From Algibacter_G agarivorans (GTDB lineage: Bacteria; Bacteroidota; Bacteroidia; Flavobacteriales; Flavobacteriaceae): DNA of 64,000 nt. Shown here in pieces: positions 36,050 through 45,400 of this stretch. The notes below the pieces were generated by a model, which ran no database searches, was not told the origin of the DNA, and worked only from the letters and a program-made list of their open reading frames with translations. Made by a program: the position numbers and the translations under genes. The DNA lies in NCBI RefSeq assembly GCF_039543245.1, contig NZ_BAABJJ010000001.1:124001-188000 (forward strand), in the 5' to 3' direction. Every line of letters begins with the position of its first letter. The first letter of the stretch is position 1.

Positions 36050-39000
36050 TTAAGCCGCCTCTCCCCCAAACTTAGCATATCGAGTTTTAAATTCATGAAA
36101 CAATAACTCCGCTTTAATAGAGAAATCATCATCATAAGATGGCGAAGGCAATTCTACATAAAGATAATCTTCAATTACCTTTCTTACTGCCGATGCTGTT
36201 TGGGTTTTCTCTGCCCATTTATCAACCTTAAACTCATTGTCCTTTAATCGTTCCAATAGTTTCCTGGCTGCATCTTTTACTTTTGCCTTCTCCTTGTCGG
36301 ATATTTTTTTATCTGCAATAAGCATATCAAACACCATCAGCTCATCTTCTTCAAGACCTTCTTTTTGGGCTCGTTGACCTTCTTCAGATAAATCTCCTAA
36401 AAGCACTACTAACTCATCGAATATCTCTTTTATTGACCTGTATTCTTTACCCCGATTATAATCATCAATTATCTCCTGGTACCGCTCATAAAAATCAATC
36501 CGTAGTGGGTTCTGGTCGAGTAACCGACTAAGCTTCTTACTTACTTTATCCTTTAAAGACTGAACCGCTATATTCTGATTTCCCTTTACTTTCAAAAACT
36601 CTTCTTCAATCTTCTTAAAGTCAAGACTACTAATATCAATTTTTTGCCCATAGCCTTCAATCTTCTCCAACTCCAAATTCAAGCTTTCAATGGATTTGTT
36701 TACCACATCCTGAACTTGCTTCACAATATGAGTCACATCTGCCTCTTCTATTTTGGCATTTATCATGGTGTACAAAGCATTTATAGCATCCCGTTTCTCC
36801 TGGAACTCATAAATAGCTTTATCTGGCATTAAGGCTTTATACTTCTTAAATAACTCTCTAGCTAGAACTCCAAATTTGGCTTTGGCTTCATCAGTCACAC
36901 AAATGGCATTATACCCTTCTTGCATGTGCTTTATTCTGTGGAGATTATCCTTCGCCTCCACTATTTTAGATAATTTGAACTTACACTCATCCTTCAAGAA
37001 TAATTCTGTTGTCTTTACGGCTTCTTCAAGCTCCGCAACTAATTCCTCTAGGGGTTTCACTGGCGCATCCTCAGCTCCTTCAGAACCACCTTTATTATCA
37101 CTATCCCCATATATTGCCAAAGCTTCCAACAGGGCTTTATACGTCTCTATATAGTCTACAATAAGCCCGTTATTCTTATCCTTATGCACCCTATTTGCTC
37201 TAGCAATAGTTTGCATTAATGTATGCGACTTCAAAGGCTTATCAATATACATAGTAGACAAACTCTTAACATCAAATCCTGTTATCCACATGGCACAAAC
37301 TATGGCAAATCTAAACGGATGGTCTTCATCTTTAAAGTCTTTCTCCAGGTCTGAAGTATTCAATTTCAATCGGTGCGGCTCAATATCCAATCCCCAGGCT
37401 TCAAATTTCTCTATTTCGTTTTGCTCATGACTTACCACCACAGCAATCTCAGTTTCTTTAGACCAGTTCCACTGCTGCTGCCTATTTATTTGCTCCTGCT
37501 CATCCTGTATTTTTTGTATCTCCTCTTGCTGCTGCTCTAAATATTCACTCCAGGCTTCAGTAATATAATCATACATCTTAACGGCAGTCACTTTATCTAA
37601 AGCAACTAACATGGCTTTACCTTTGTAACCTCTTGTATTAAAATGCTCAACTATATCTTTAGCTATAGCCCGTAATCGTTTTTCTGATGTAAGAATTGGG
37701 TATTCTCTGGCGAACAATCTTTTAAGCTTATCTTCCTGGTTACTATCCAGGTCTTGTGCCTCAATAGCCTCTCGTATCTCTTGGTTTATTTGCGGATTAT
37801 CAAGCTTTAGTTTCTCTCCTCGGTTTTCATAATACAAGGGAACCGTTGCACCATCTTCAATGGAACGTTTAAAATCATATTTAGACACATAATCCCCAAA
37901 TATCCGCTTTGTTAATTCATCATCCTTAAAAAGAGGTGTTCCTGTAAACCCGATGAAGGAAGCATTAGGCAATGCCTTCCTTAAATTCATAGCTAAAGAA
38001 CCTCCATTCGTCCTATGTGCCTCATCCGACAAAACAATGATATTATCTCTATCGGTTATCTGCTCATCAAAGTTAAACTTATGTATTATAGAAAAAAGGA
38101 AGCGTCTATCTGTTTGTAGTAACTCTTTTAAATGTGTTCCACTCGTTGCCCTGGCTGTTTTATCTTTCACCGCTCCAACCCCTGCAAATGTGCCGTATAT
38201 CTGCTTATCTAGCTCATTCCTATCTGTAACCAGTAGAAAGGTATAACCACCACCTAACACTCTTAATATCTTCTGACACAAAAACACCATGGAATATGAT
38301 TTCCCACTGCCTTGACTGTGCCAAAAGACACCCAGTTTTTGTGCATCTTTTATGGAGATAATCCCATCTTTAGCCTTTTGTCTTGTTTCCTGGAAATGGT
38401 TAATAGCCTTATTTACTCCTATAAATTGATGGTTACGTGCTACTAGCTTAGTAATTGAACCTATAGAAGTATCAAACAGGATGAAATTCTCAAAAAGGTC
38501 TAACAATCTGCTCTTTTCACAGGTGCCTTTAATGATAATATCTAAGCTTACAACGCCTTCATCTTCTTCTGAAATACGCTTCCAATCATTAAAATGCTCA
38601 TATTTAGAACTGATAGAACCTACTTTGCTTTCTATACCATTACTTATAATTACGAAAGCATTGCAATGAAATATTTTAGGAATAGTATTTTTATAGTCTT
38701 TTAAATTCTTTTCATAAGCTGCCCTAAGCTTTACATTGATACCTTTTAGCTCAATGAACACCAACGGCAACCCATTAACAAAACCAACAACATCAGGACG
38801 TTTTTTTCGTTTAGATTTACCCTCCATCCATAATTGTTGTACCGCTATGAAGTTATTGTTTTCAGGAGTTTCAAAATCGAAGACCTTAATTTTTTTATTG
38901 CGGACAATCTCTCCTTTAGCGTCCTTATACGTTACAGAAATACCATCTTTTAAAAAGTTGTATTTATCAAAGTTAATTTCTACCAGACCTTTGGCTGCTT

Positions 39001-39244
39001 CATCACTATTAATAGTTTCATACGCTAAATCATAAGCTTGTTGGGGCAGGTTTGGGTTAAGTGCTTTTATGGCTGAATAAAACCGAGTTCTTAAAATAAC
39101 ATCTGCTTCGCTATCTCTGCCCAGAGTTCCATGTTCTCCAAATGTTTCCCCTTCATACACATTAGCTACTTCCCAAGTTAATTCCTGGAAAATATCCATA
39201 CAAGGTTGTTCTATCAATTGGTCTTCTGAATAGTCTTTAATCAT
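36050..39244 (-). CDS. hsdR: Type I restriction enzyme, R subunit
   Basis: A 1064-residue motor and nuclease subunit that translocates DNA and cuts when unmethylated sites are met. The N-terminal nuclease motif is PDVVGFVNGLPLVFIELKG (D...ExK). The helicase motor has Walker A HSQGSGKSYSMVFL, motif II SDEAHRTNG, motif III FIGFTGTPLF and motif VI QTIARANRVHKDKN. A long helical C-terminal region (about 720-1060) binds the methylase core. Its start overlaps the stop of the small gene upstream by 4 bp, so it is translated from the hsdM-hsdS message. Confidence 0.97.
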   Translation of the reverse strand: MIKDYSEDQLIEQPCMDIFQELTWEVANVYEGETFGEHGTLGRDSEADVILRTRFYSAIKALNPNLPQQAYDLAYETINSDEAAKGLVEINFDKYNFLKDGISVTYKDAKGEIVRNKKIKVFDFETPENNNFIAVQQLWMEGKSKRKKRPDVVGFVNGLPLVFIELKGINVKLRAAYEKNLKDYKNTIPKIFHCNAFVIISNGIESKVGSISSKYEHFNDWKRISEEDEGVVSLDIIIKGTCEKSRLLDLFENFILFDTSIGSITKLVARNHQFIGVNKAINHFQETRQKAKDGIISIKDAQKLGVFWHSQGSGKSYSMVFLCQKILRVLGGGYTFLLVTDRNELDKQIYGTFAGVGAVKDKTARATSGTHLKELLQTDRRFLFSIIHKFNFDEQITDRDNIIVLSDEAHRTNGGSLAMNLRKALPNASFIGFTGTPLFKDDELTKRIFGDYVSKYDFKRSIEDGATVPLYYENRGEKLKLDNPQINQEIREAIEAQDLDSNQEDKLKRLFAREYPILTSEKRLRAIAKDIVEHFNTRGYKGKAMLVALDKVTAVKMYDYITEAWSEYLEQQQEEIQKIQDEQEQINRQQQWNWSKETEIAVVVSHEQNEIEKFEAWGLDIEPHRLKLNTSDLEKDFKDEDHPFRFAIVCAMWITGFDVKSLSTMYIDKPLKSHTLMQTIARANRVHKDKNNGLIVDYIETYKALLEALAIYGDSDNKGGSEGAEDAPVKPLEELVAELEEAVKTTELFLKDECKFKLSKIVEAKDNLHRIKHMQEGYNAICVTDEAKAKFGVLARELFKKYKALMPDKAIYEFQEKRDAINALYTMINAKIEEADVTHIVKQVQDVVNKSIESLNLELEKIEGYGQKIDISSLDFKKIEEEFLKVKGNQNIAVQSLKDKVSKKLSRLLDQNPLRIDFYERYQEIIDDYNRGKEYRSIKEIFDELVVLLGDLSEEGQRAQKEGLEEDELMVFDMLIADKKISDKEKAKVKDAARKLLERLKDNEFKVDKWAEKTQTASAVRKVIEDYLYVELPSPSYDDDFSIKAELLFHEFKTRYAKFGGEAA

Positions 39245-39660
39245 TTTACAGGATAATGTTTATTCATAAATTTCACAATGGGTGCAAATTGTTCTGTGAA
39301 CGGGGTTATATTTCTTATTTGTTTTGGAATGCATTTAAAACCAACTTCTCCACAAGGAAAATAACCAACCCATTCTGCACTAACATCAGGATGCTTTTCG
39401 GAAAACAGCTTACTCGACACATCGAAATGACTCCCATCTAAAGTGTTCCAAGCATGAGCAACTGCACGATATCTGTTATCTTGTAAAATCATCATAAACC
39501 CTTCAATGTATTTAATATCTCTTTCAGGATTATTAGCAACAATTAATCTAGCATTATCTGTACATCTGTTTATTTGAGTTCCTTCAATATTCAAATTTTC
39601 GGGTAATTCTGAAATCTCTATTTTCTCAAATGATGTGTTATATTTTAAGGACTCCATCAT
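39241..39660 (-). CDS. Unknown 139-residue protein embedded between hsdS and hsdR
   Basis: The gene overlaps hsdS by 4 bp (ATGA-type junction) and hsdR by 4 bp, so it belongs to the restriction operon. The product has Cys33 in NRCTDNARLIV, then YIEGFMMI, His69 in AVAHAWNTLDG and Asp80 in SHFDVSS. The order C..NA, Y.EG, HAWN..DG, D resembles small papain- or transglutaminase-like cysteine hydrolase folds, where Cys, His and Asp form the active site. This is inference from pattern only. It is not a standard hsd gene, and neither activity nor a role in restriction is established. Confidence 0.75.
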   Translation of the reverse strand: MMESLKYNTSFEKIEISELPENLNIEGTQINRCTDNARLIVANNPERDIKYIEGFMMILQDNRYRAVAHAWNTLDGSHFDVSSKLFSEKHPDVSAEWVGYFPCGEVGFKCIPKQIRNITPFTEQFAPIVKFMNKHYPVK

Positions 39661-40922
39661 AGTTCTATAGTTCTATTCATTAAACGGGGCAATAAGATAC
39701 TTCTTGCTGCTTTTAGTTTTTGGTTTTGAAATTTTAATACAATTCTATTTTCAATTATTGGTCTATAAATTAAATTGAATTGTTCAACAATAGACTTTGT
39801 TGGTGTAGTTACCATATACTGTACTATATCTTTGGTGTTGAAATATTTTTGAACAGCTCCTTTACTTCTTTGATGCATTTCACTAATAAATCGTTCATCA
39901 GATAAAGAGGCGTTGATATAACAATAATCAATATATTCAACTTTAGACCTAAGTCGCCCAACTCTTTGATTAAGAACATATTTATCATTCTCGTCAATTA
40001 TTCCAACTTTTGCTAATATGCCTAACCTTGCTGTCATATCAGTCATAGCTACAACAATATCATATTTTTTTAAGTAGTATCCTTCTTTTTCTTGATATAA
40101 ACTCTCACTAATATATTTTTCCTTACCTGATAATACAAAATCTCCACTTTCACTAATATTTCCTAAATCTACCACAACATAAGGCGTTTCTTCTTCTGAA
40201 TATCCTTTTGTATAGAAAGCAAATCCATTTTTGAACTCATATATTTCATCCAATCTTTTCATACTCCACCCCACAGGAAGCCCAGTTTCCTCATTTATAG
40301 GCGTGTTTTCATGACCAGGGAAACGCAGTTTTACAAACCACTCTTTGTAAATGTTTTGAGCTGCTTGTTCTAATAGAGTGATACGTTTTAGGTTGTTTTC
40401 TATTAAATCATCATAGACACTTAAAATATCGGCTAAGCGTTTTTGGGTTGAGAGAGGAGGAATTTCAAATTCATAATTTTTTATTTGAGATGGGCTAATA
40501 TGAGGGACACCGACACCCCCCTGAATGTTTTTGACGTAATTTTTAAAACTATCTGATGAGATTACACACCTTAAAAACTTCTCATTGATAACGCTCTGTT
40601 TTGCTACTAATCTTCCAATTCTTTGAACTTGTAGGGATTTTGGGTCGGAAGTTTTTATCATAGCATATTTCAAGCTACCACCAACATAAGGTCTATCCAT
40701 CGCCAAAACAATATCTCCCGCATTTAATAGAAATCTTTCCAGCCCATTAAGGTTCTCAACTTTCCAGTACTTAGATTTCTCCCATAACACCTCGCCCTTA
40801 CCTAAATTTTCTCCTTTAATTAGAGGGATATCATTTTCATTTTCAGTAAAGAATTTACTTTTAAAAGCATATCCATTTGAAAACTCAATACATTCACCTA
40901 ATTTAGTTTCTACCCAACTCAT
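39657..40922 (-). CDS. hsdS: Type I restriction enzyme, specificity subunit
   Basis: A 421-residue subunit with two target-recognition domains, about 1-150 and 215-375. Each is followed by a conserved helical spacer; the central one is IPPLSTQKRLADILSVYDDL and on through IYKEWFVKLRFPGHE. The TRDs set the two half-sites of the recognition sequence, which cannot be read from sequence. Its ATG overlaps the hsdM stop by 4 bp. No second or partial hsdS and no inverted repeats suggesting phase variation were seen nearby. Confidence 0.95.
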   Translation of the reverse strand: MSWVETKLGECIEFSNGYAFKSKFFTENENDIPLIKGENLGKGEVLWEKSKYWKVENLNGLERFLLNAGDIVLAMDRPYVGGSLKYAMIKTSDPKSLQVQRIGRLVAKQSVINEKFLRCVISSDSFKNYVKNIQGGVGVPHISPSQIKNYEFEIPPLSTQKRLADILSVYDDLIENNLKRITLLEQAAQNIYKEWFVKLRFPGHENTPINEETGLPVGWSMKRLDEIYEFKNGFAFYTKGYSEEETPYVVVDLGNISESGDFVLSGKEKYISESLYQEKEGYYLKKYDIVVAMTDMTARLGILAKVGIIDENDKYVLNQRVGRLRSKVEYIDYCYINASLSDERFISEMHQRSKGAVQKYFNTKDIVQYMVTTPTKSIVEQFNLIYRPIIENRIVLKFQNQKLKAARSILLPRLMNRTIEL

Positions 40923-42526
40923 AAGCCTAATTCTTCTAAATTGGATTGTATTTGGGCAGCTAACACATTGGCGTTCGCATTCAACTCTTTTAGCTCTTCT
41001 TTAATAATGCCCATTTCGGTTTCATAATCAAAATCGAGGTCTATTTGGTCTTCAACACCCACGTAACGCCCAGGTGTTAAGCAATAATCATTGGCTTCAA
41101 TTTCAGCCCTATTCACTACTTTACATAGCCCTAATACATCTACATATTCCCCGTCAGGAAAACGACTTATAAGCCATTCTAATTCGGCTTCACTACCATT
41201 GGCTTTATAGTTGTCAACTAAACTATTGTAGAGTGTATTATCACCTCTATACAAGCTCACAATAGCGTGTATGTTTTGTAAGTGCTCTTCGGTAAAATCG
41301 TGTATGGCAGCACTCACTTTTCTGTACACATTTCGCAAATCTAACATTAAAGTCTTGTCTGCTTTTAAAGTATCTTTCTCCTTGGCTCTATCAAAAAACC
41401 ATAATGTACATGGTAATGACAAACTATAAAAGAACTTAGTTCCTATTGACACCATTACATCTACTGCTCCTGTATCTACTATGTCTTTACGGATGAGTTT
41501 TTCGCTATGTCCTGCATCAGATGCAGAGGATGCCATAACAAAACCTGCTCGACCAGTTTCATTTAAATAGCTATAGAAGTATTGTATCCATAAATAATTG
41601 GCATTGTCGTTATTGGGTAATCCAAAAGGTAATCGGGCATCATTTTTTACGCTCTCTTTGCTTTTATCTACACCATCGACATTAAACGGTGGATTTGCCA
41701 TTACAAAATCGCATTTACCAACCAACTCATGTTTATCTTCATAAAAGGTATTGCCTTGCACTATGGTTGCATCTAGCCCATGTACTGCCATATTCATTTT
41801 AGCCAACTTGGTATTGGTATCCGTTTTCTCCTGCCCATAAAAAGTGACCTTATTAGCAGCTTCAAATCCTTCTTCTTCAATAAAATGAGCTGTTTGTACA
41901 AACATACCTGCGCTACCCACAGCAGGGTCGAACACCGTACCATGGTCTGGCTCAATAATATTTACAATGGTTTTAACCAAAGATGGAGGCGTGAAAAACT
42001 CCCCTCCTTCTTGGGCACCACTCATGGCGAACTTGTTCAGGAAGTATTCGTATATCTGCCCGAAGGCATCTCCAGGCATATGGTCTAATGCTTCGTCGTT
42101 AAATATTCTAATGAGGCGTTGCAGAAGTTCTTTTTCAAAAAGATTGTAACTCTTTGGCAAAACCCCAAGCAAGTCTTCATACTCCGCTTCAATATTACGC
42201 ATGGCTTCATTTAGGTATTCTCCTAAATCGCTACTGTCTGGTAAATCTACAATAGTATCCCACCTGGAATCTTCAGGTAAGAAGATGGCTTTAGCATCTA
42301 AAAAGTCATTTTTAGTCATAGTCCTTACTCCTCTTGTAGGATGCACGGGGAGCGTTTTCTCTATTTCTTCCTTAGCAATAACAAAGCGGTTATGTGCGTG
42401 TCTTAAAAAAATGATTCCCAAAACTGGGAAACTGTATTCGGTGGCGGTAAGTTTACTATTAGCTCTTAGGTCATCTGCTGCTTTCCATAATCTGCCTTCT
42501 AAAGCTTTGAGTTGTTCTCCTGTCAT
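40919..42526 (-). CDS. hsdM: Type I restriction enzyme, methylase subunit
   Basis: A 535-residue N6-adenine methylase. The N-terminal helical domain starts ALEGRLWKAADDLRANSKLT. SAM-binding motif I is FDPAVGSAGMFVQTA, and the catalytic motif IV is DFVMANPPFNVDG. The leader carries TTAAACT and AGTTTAA as an inverted repeat (42557-42575, 5-nt loop), about 30 nt before the start. That may be an operator or hairpin and hints that hsdM can be expressed apart from the genes upstream. Confidence 0.97.
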   Translation of the reverse strand: MTGEQLKALEGRLWKAADDLRANSKLTATEYSFPVLGIIFLRHAHNRFVIAKEEIEKTLPVHPTRGVRTMTKNDFLDAKAIFLPEDSRWDTIVDLPDSSDLGEYLNEAMRNIEAEYEDLLGVLPKSYNLFEKELLQRLIRIFNDEALDHMPGDAFGQIYEYFLNKFAMSGAQEGGEFFTPPSLVKTIVNIIEPDHGTVFDPAVGSAGMFVQTAHFIEEEGFEAANKVTFYGQEKTDTNTKLAKMNMAVHGLDATIVQGNTFYEDKHELVGKCDFVMANPPFNVDGVDKSKESVKNDARLPFGLPNNDNANYLWIQYFYSYLNETGRAGFVMASSASDAGHSEKLIRKDIVDTGAVDVMVSIGTKFFYSLSLPCTLWFFDRAKEKDTLKADKTLMLDLRNVYRKVSAAIHDFTEEHLQNIHAIVSLYRGDNTLYNSLVDNYKANGSEAELEWLISRFPDGEYVDVLGLCKVVNRAEIEANDYCLTPGRYVGVEDQIDLDFDYETEMGIIKEELKELNANANVLAAQIQSNLEELGL

Positions 42527-42603
42527 TTATTGTAGGTTGTAATTTATTGTATAAATTTAAACTAAATCAGTTTAATACATGGTGTCTAAGTGACTCCCTT
42601 TTT

Positions 42604-43881
42604 TTATTTTTTAAAATCTGTTAGATACTCTCCTAAATCACCATTTTTGTTATTTTGATTTTTCTCATGATTTAATATATCTTCATCAATATTTCCCAAG
42701 TATTGGCTTAAATCCGATGAAGAAGATTTCTTGATGACACCCCCTTTATTTCCCAACACCCTTCTCTTTTCTTCCTCGTGTTCTCGTTTAATCTTGGATA
42801 GTTTCTCTGCTTCTAGCCTTTCTTTTTCTAGTCTTTCTTTCTCTCGCTTCTCTTTCTCTTTTCGAGTTTTTTCTAGTTTTTTACGTTCCTTTTCTCTTTG
42901 AATTTTTAAAAGCCTTCTTTTTTCCTTCTGATGTTCTTCTTCTATTTTTGCAAGTCTTTCTCTTTCTATTGCTTCAAGTCTGTCTTTCTCAAGTTTTGCA
43001 ATTCTATCTTTCTCAATTTTATCGAATCTCTTCTTTTGCTCATCAAAATATTTTTTTCTTATTAATTCTATCAACCGCTTGGATTCACTTTCTTTATATA
43101 TAGAACTAACATTTTCTTTAAAATTCAAGGATTTTAATCTTTCGATTAATGCTTTTATGCTTTCTTCCTTTTCTTCATAAATCTTTTCAATACCTATTGC
43201 TTTAATTAACCATTGTTTTTCTTCTTCAATCTTTGCTAATCTCTCCTTTTCTTGGTCTATTAATCCTTGTTCTATTCGTTTTGTTTCAAAATCCCGATAC
43301 GAAATAAACCACCAGACATTCAAAACGATTATAAAAAACCCAAATACCAAAGTATATCTATAGGTTCTTACTAAAGCATTAAAGATTTGTTCTTCTTCAT
43401 TTTCTTGATTTTCTTGATTTTCTATATTCTTAAGTAAATCTGTACCAGATGACTTAAGTAATTCAATATTATCAATGCTAACAATTTTGCCGTCATTGTT
43501 TAATTTAACATTAAGTTTTGAACGTACAGTTGATGTATAACTTTCATTCTTCAATTTATAAACAAACTGGGTTGTTAAAATAAAATTAAAGTTATTTAAC
43601 CTCTTTGTCTCTAATAAATAATTTCGTGAATATTCAACTTTCTCCCAAGCCTTTTTATATGATTTTTCTAAATCATACCTACTTACGTTTTTTTGATTCC
43701 AATAAGTCTTTACAGGATAGGAATATGAGTTTAGAATTTCATCTATATTCCTGGAGTCTTCATGTTGCAGAAACTTTCTTAACCCAATAGAGTAATCTGG
43801 AGGGGTTAATGAGATTGAAATTAGAATAGCTAAAAATAAAACCGCATTGAGAATATAAAATTTAGAGTTATTATATTTCAT
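42604..43881 (-). CDS. Two-TM membrane protein with a long charged coiled coil (unknown)
   Basis: A 425-residue protein I do not recognise. A first membrane segment (about 8-27, FYILNAVLFLAILISISL) is followed by an external domain of about 140 residues. A second segment lies at about 173-195 (YTLVFGFFIIVLNVWWFISY). Then comes a Lys/Glu/Arg-rich helix of nearly 190 residues (about 197-385) with repeats such as ERLAKIEEE, likely a cytoplasmic coiled coil. The tail has two similar short motifs, SDLSQYLGNID and GDLGEYLTDFKK. It is 7 bp after the J-domain gene and 78 bp before hsdM. A sensor or scaffold at the inner membrane is plausible, without direct evidence. Confidence 0.8.
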   Translation of the reverse strand: MKYNNSKFYILNAVLFLAILISISLTPPDYSIGLRKFLQHEDSRNIDEILNSYSYPVKTYWNQKNVSRYDLEKSYKKAWEKVEYSRNYLLETKRLNNFNFILTTQFVYKLKNESYTSTVRSKLNVKLNNDGKIVSIDNIELLKSSGTDLLKNIENQENQENEEEQIFNALVRTYRYTLVFGFFIIVLNVWWFISYRDFETKRIEQGLIDQEKERLAKIEEEKQWLIKAIGIEKIYEEKEESIKALIERLKSLNFKENVSSIYKESESKRLIELIRKKYFDEQKKRFDKIEKDRIAKLEKDRLEAIERERLAKIEEEHQKEKRRLLKIQREKERKKLEKTRKEKEKREKERLEKERLEAEKLSKIKREHEEEKRRVLGNKGGVIKKSSSSDLSQYLGNIDEDILNHEKNQNNKNGDLGEYLTDFKK

Positions 43882-43888
43882 GCTAAAC

Positions 43889-44227
43889 TTAGTTATTTAA
43901 AAACTCCGAAACTTCACCTTTTAATTGAACCAGGTCGTTGTAATTTTTTTTGGACTTAGTTATTCTTGAAGCCAAATCTGTAGCTTTCTTCCTTTTTCCA
44001 GTGTCTTGAAATTTATCAGGATGGACAGCAGTAATTAACTCTTTATATAAAGTCTTACTTTTACTAATACTATCAACGATGTTTTTAGCAGAGGATTTAT
44101 AATCATCCCCATCATTTAGAATTTTTCGTCTTAATTTAGCTCTTTTAGTCCTTTTTCTAATCAGTATAACTGAAATTGGCACAAGTACCATTAACAAGGC
44201 TGTAGTTAATATAATTTTTTTTATCAT
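43889..44227 (-). CDS. Small membrane-anchored J-domain-like protein
   Basis: A 112-residue protein with an N-terminal membrane anchor (about 4-23, KIILTTALLMVLVPISVILI) and a basic stretch. It ends in a J-like domain: KTLYKELITAVHPDKFQDTG contains the HPD tripeptide needed to stimulate DnaK ATPase, followed by a helix (SRITKSKKNYNDLVQLKGEV). It lies 3 bp after the gene upstream and 7 bp before the coiled-coil gene, so the three are one translational unit. Recruitment of DnaK to the membrane is inferred. Confidence 0.8.
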   Translation of the reverse strand: MIKKIILTTALLMVLVPISVILIRKRTKRAKLRRKILNDGDDYKSSAKNIVDSISKSKTLYKELITAVHPDKFQDTGKRKKATDLASRITKSKKNYNDLVQLKGEVSEFLNN

Positions 44228-44230
44228 TGA

Positions 44231-44659
44231 CTATTGTATCATGTAGTCATCTATATTACCAAACTTTCTTAATGGTATTTGAAGACCTACTGTTGAATTT
44301 TCCCCCTTTACAATTAGAGTATCATAACCAACAGCCATAAGCTTTCTTACAAAACTAGGACTCTCCAGAACATACCCAGATATTTCAAACAAATCAGTAT
44401 CAGTTAAATAATCATCATTCAATATGGTTATTTTAAATCCACTTCTAGGATAAATAGTACTTAAAGCATGACCAAATCCAGGCTTCCCAGGAGAGGTGGT
44501 TACACTACATTTTCTGTTAATTTCAGAAGTTAAAAATGCGTATTCAAAAACCCTATTAAATTCACCTAAAATTCTAACTCTATCAAGGTTTCCTTGAAGA
44601 ACAACATCAACTACTCGATTGATTATTTTTTTTATTGTTGTAAAAATATTTGATGCCAT
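44231..44659 (-). CDS. Unknown 142-residue protein, first gene of the cassette
   Basis: Family not recognised. No signal peptide or membrane segment is seen. An amphipathic N-terminus (FTTIKKIINRVVDVVLQGNL) leads into a mixed alpha/beta body with KCSVTTSPGKPGFGHALSTI, ILNDDYLTDTDLFEISGYVL and MAVGYDTLIVKGENSTVGLQ. It lies 3 bp upstream of the J-domain gene and opens a run of minus-strand genes that continues through hsdR. It may be the soluble partner or client of the J-domain and coiled-coil proteins. Confidence 0.7.
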   Translation of the reverse strand: MASNIFTTIKKIINRVVDVVLQGNLDRVRILGEFNRVFEYAFLTSEINRKCSVTTSPGKPGFGHALSTIYPRSGFKITILNDDYLTDTDLFEISGYVLESPSFVRKLMAVGYDTLIVKGENSTVGLQIPLRKFGNIDDYMIQ

Positions 44660-45128
44660 ATTTGAAAATTAACCTTAAGTGCAGCCAATATACAAAAAGG
44701 TGTCAGAAATTAAACATGGGAAAGCGTAAAATAAAATAAAAATATCGTCCAATATTTACAAGTTTTTGTGACCCAAAACTGAAAACCAGAAGAATTAGGC
44801 TAAAAAAGCACTTTTTTTTAACCTAAAAAACACCCAAAACAGGTCATTTTTATAGCATGCAATGTTAAAATTAAGTTAAACTCATTTTCATATTAACTAA
44901 GACAAAAAACTCATTTTATTAACATATTGATTATGTGATAATTACGTTTTACATTAGCTAATCCAAATTCACATTAACTAATTCAATTTCAGTACTTTAA
45001 GACGTGTTTTTTGAGCGTTTTATTGTTTTATCTTTAGAGTATAAGATTTGAGTGCGCATTCAACTTATCCCAAAAGATTCAGGCATATAAAATCCTGAAC
45101 AAAAGTTGAATTATTAAATACATATAAA
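44660..45128. promoter_or_regulatory. Divergent control/origin region with 20-bp iterons
   Basis: This 469-bp gene-free stretch separates the minus-strand cassette/hsd operon from the plus-strand xis/rep genes. ACATTAGCTAATCCAAATTC (44951-44970) and ACATTAACTAATTCAATTTC (44971-44990) are adjacent direct repeats with three differences. A related ATATTAACTAAGACAAAAAA lies about 60 bp upstream. Iterons beside a replication-protein gene suggest an origin of replication or binding sites for the HTH protein. Confidence 0.5.
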
Positions 45129-45395
45129 ATGAAAAGAATACTTTTTGAAGGCTTGTCTTCAGACGAGCTTATAGGACAGCTTTGCTCAAAAATTAGCGAA
45201 ATAATAGAGAGTTCAAAGCAAACAGACAAACAAGAACCAGAAGCACTTTTAACCAGACAAGAAACAGCTGAAATGCTTAAAATAAGCTTGCCCACTCTAA
45301 ACAATTGGACAAAGGCAGGTGTATTAACATCTCGATACCTTGGTAGAAGAGTGTACTATAAGAAATCGGAAATTATTACCAATTTAAAAGAGTAA
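45129..45395 (+). CDS. Excisionase-type helix-turn-helix protein
   Basis: An 88-residue protein whose second half (about 38-86) is a MerR-like excisionase/HTH_17 domain: LLTRQETAEMLKISLPTLNN, WTKAGVLTSRYLGRRVYYKK. The N-terminal half is a helix (SSDELIGQLCSKISEIIESS) that may dimerise. Such proteins act as recombination directionality factors or regulators in Bacteroidota integrative elements. It is 5 bp upstream of the putative replication gene. Confidence 0.85.
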   Translation: MKRILFEGLSSDELIGQLCSKISEIIESSKQTDKQEPEALLTRQETAEMLKISLPTLNNWTKAGVLTSRYLGRRVYYKKSEIITNLKE

Positions 45396-45400
45396 AAATT

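Noticed and set aside
36050..42526. Phase-variable hsdS system
   Set aside because: Only one full hsdS is present, with no inverted repeats or partial hsdS copies, and the only integrase belongs to the element end.
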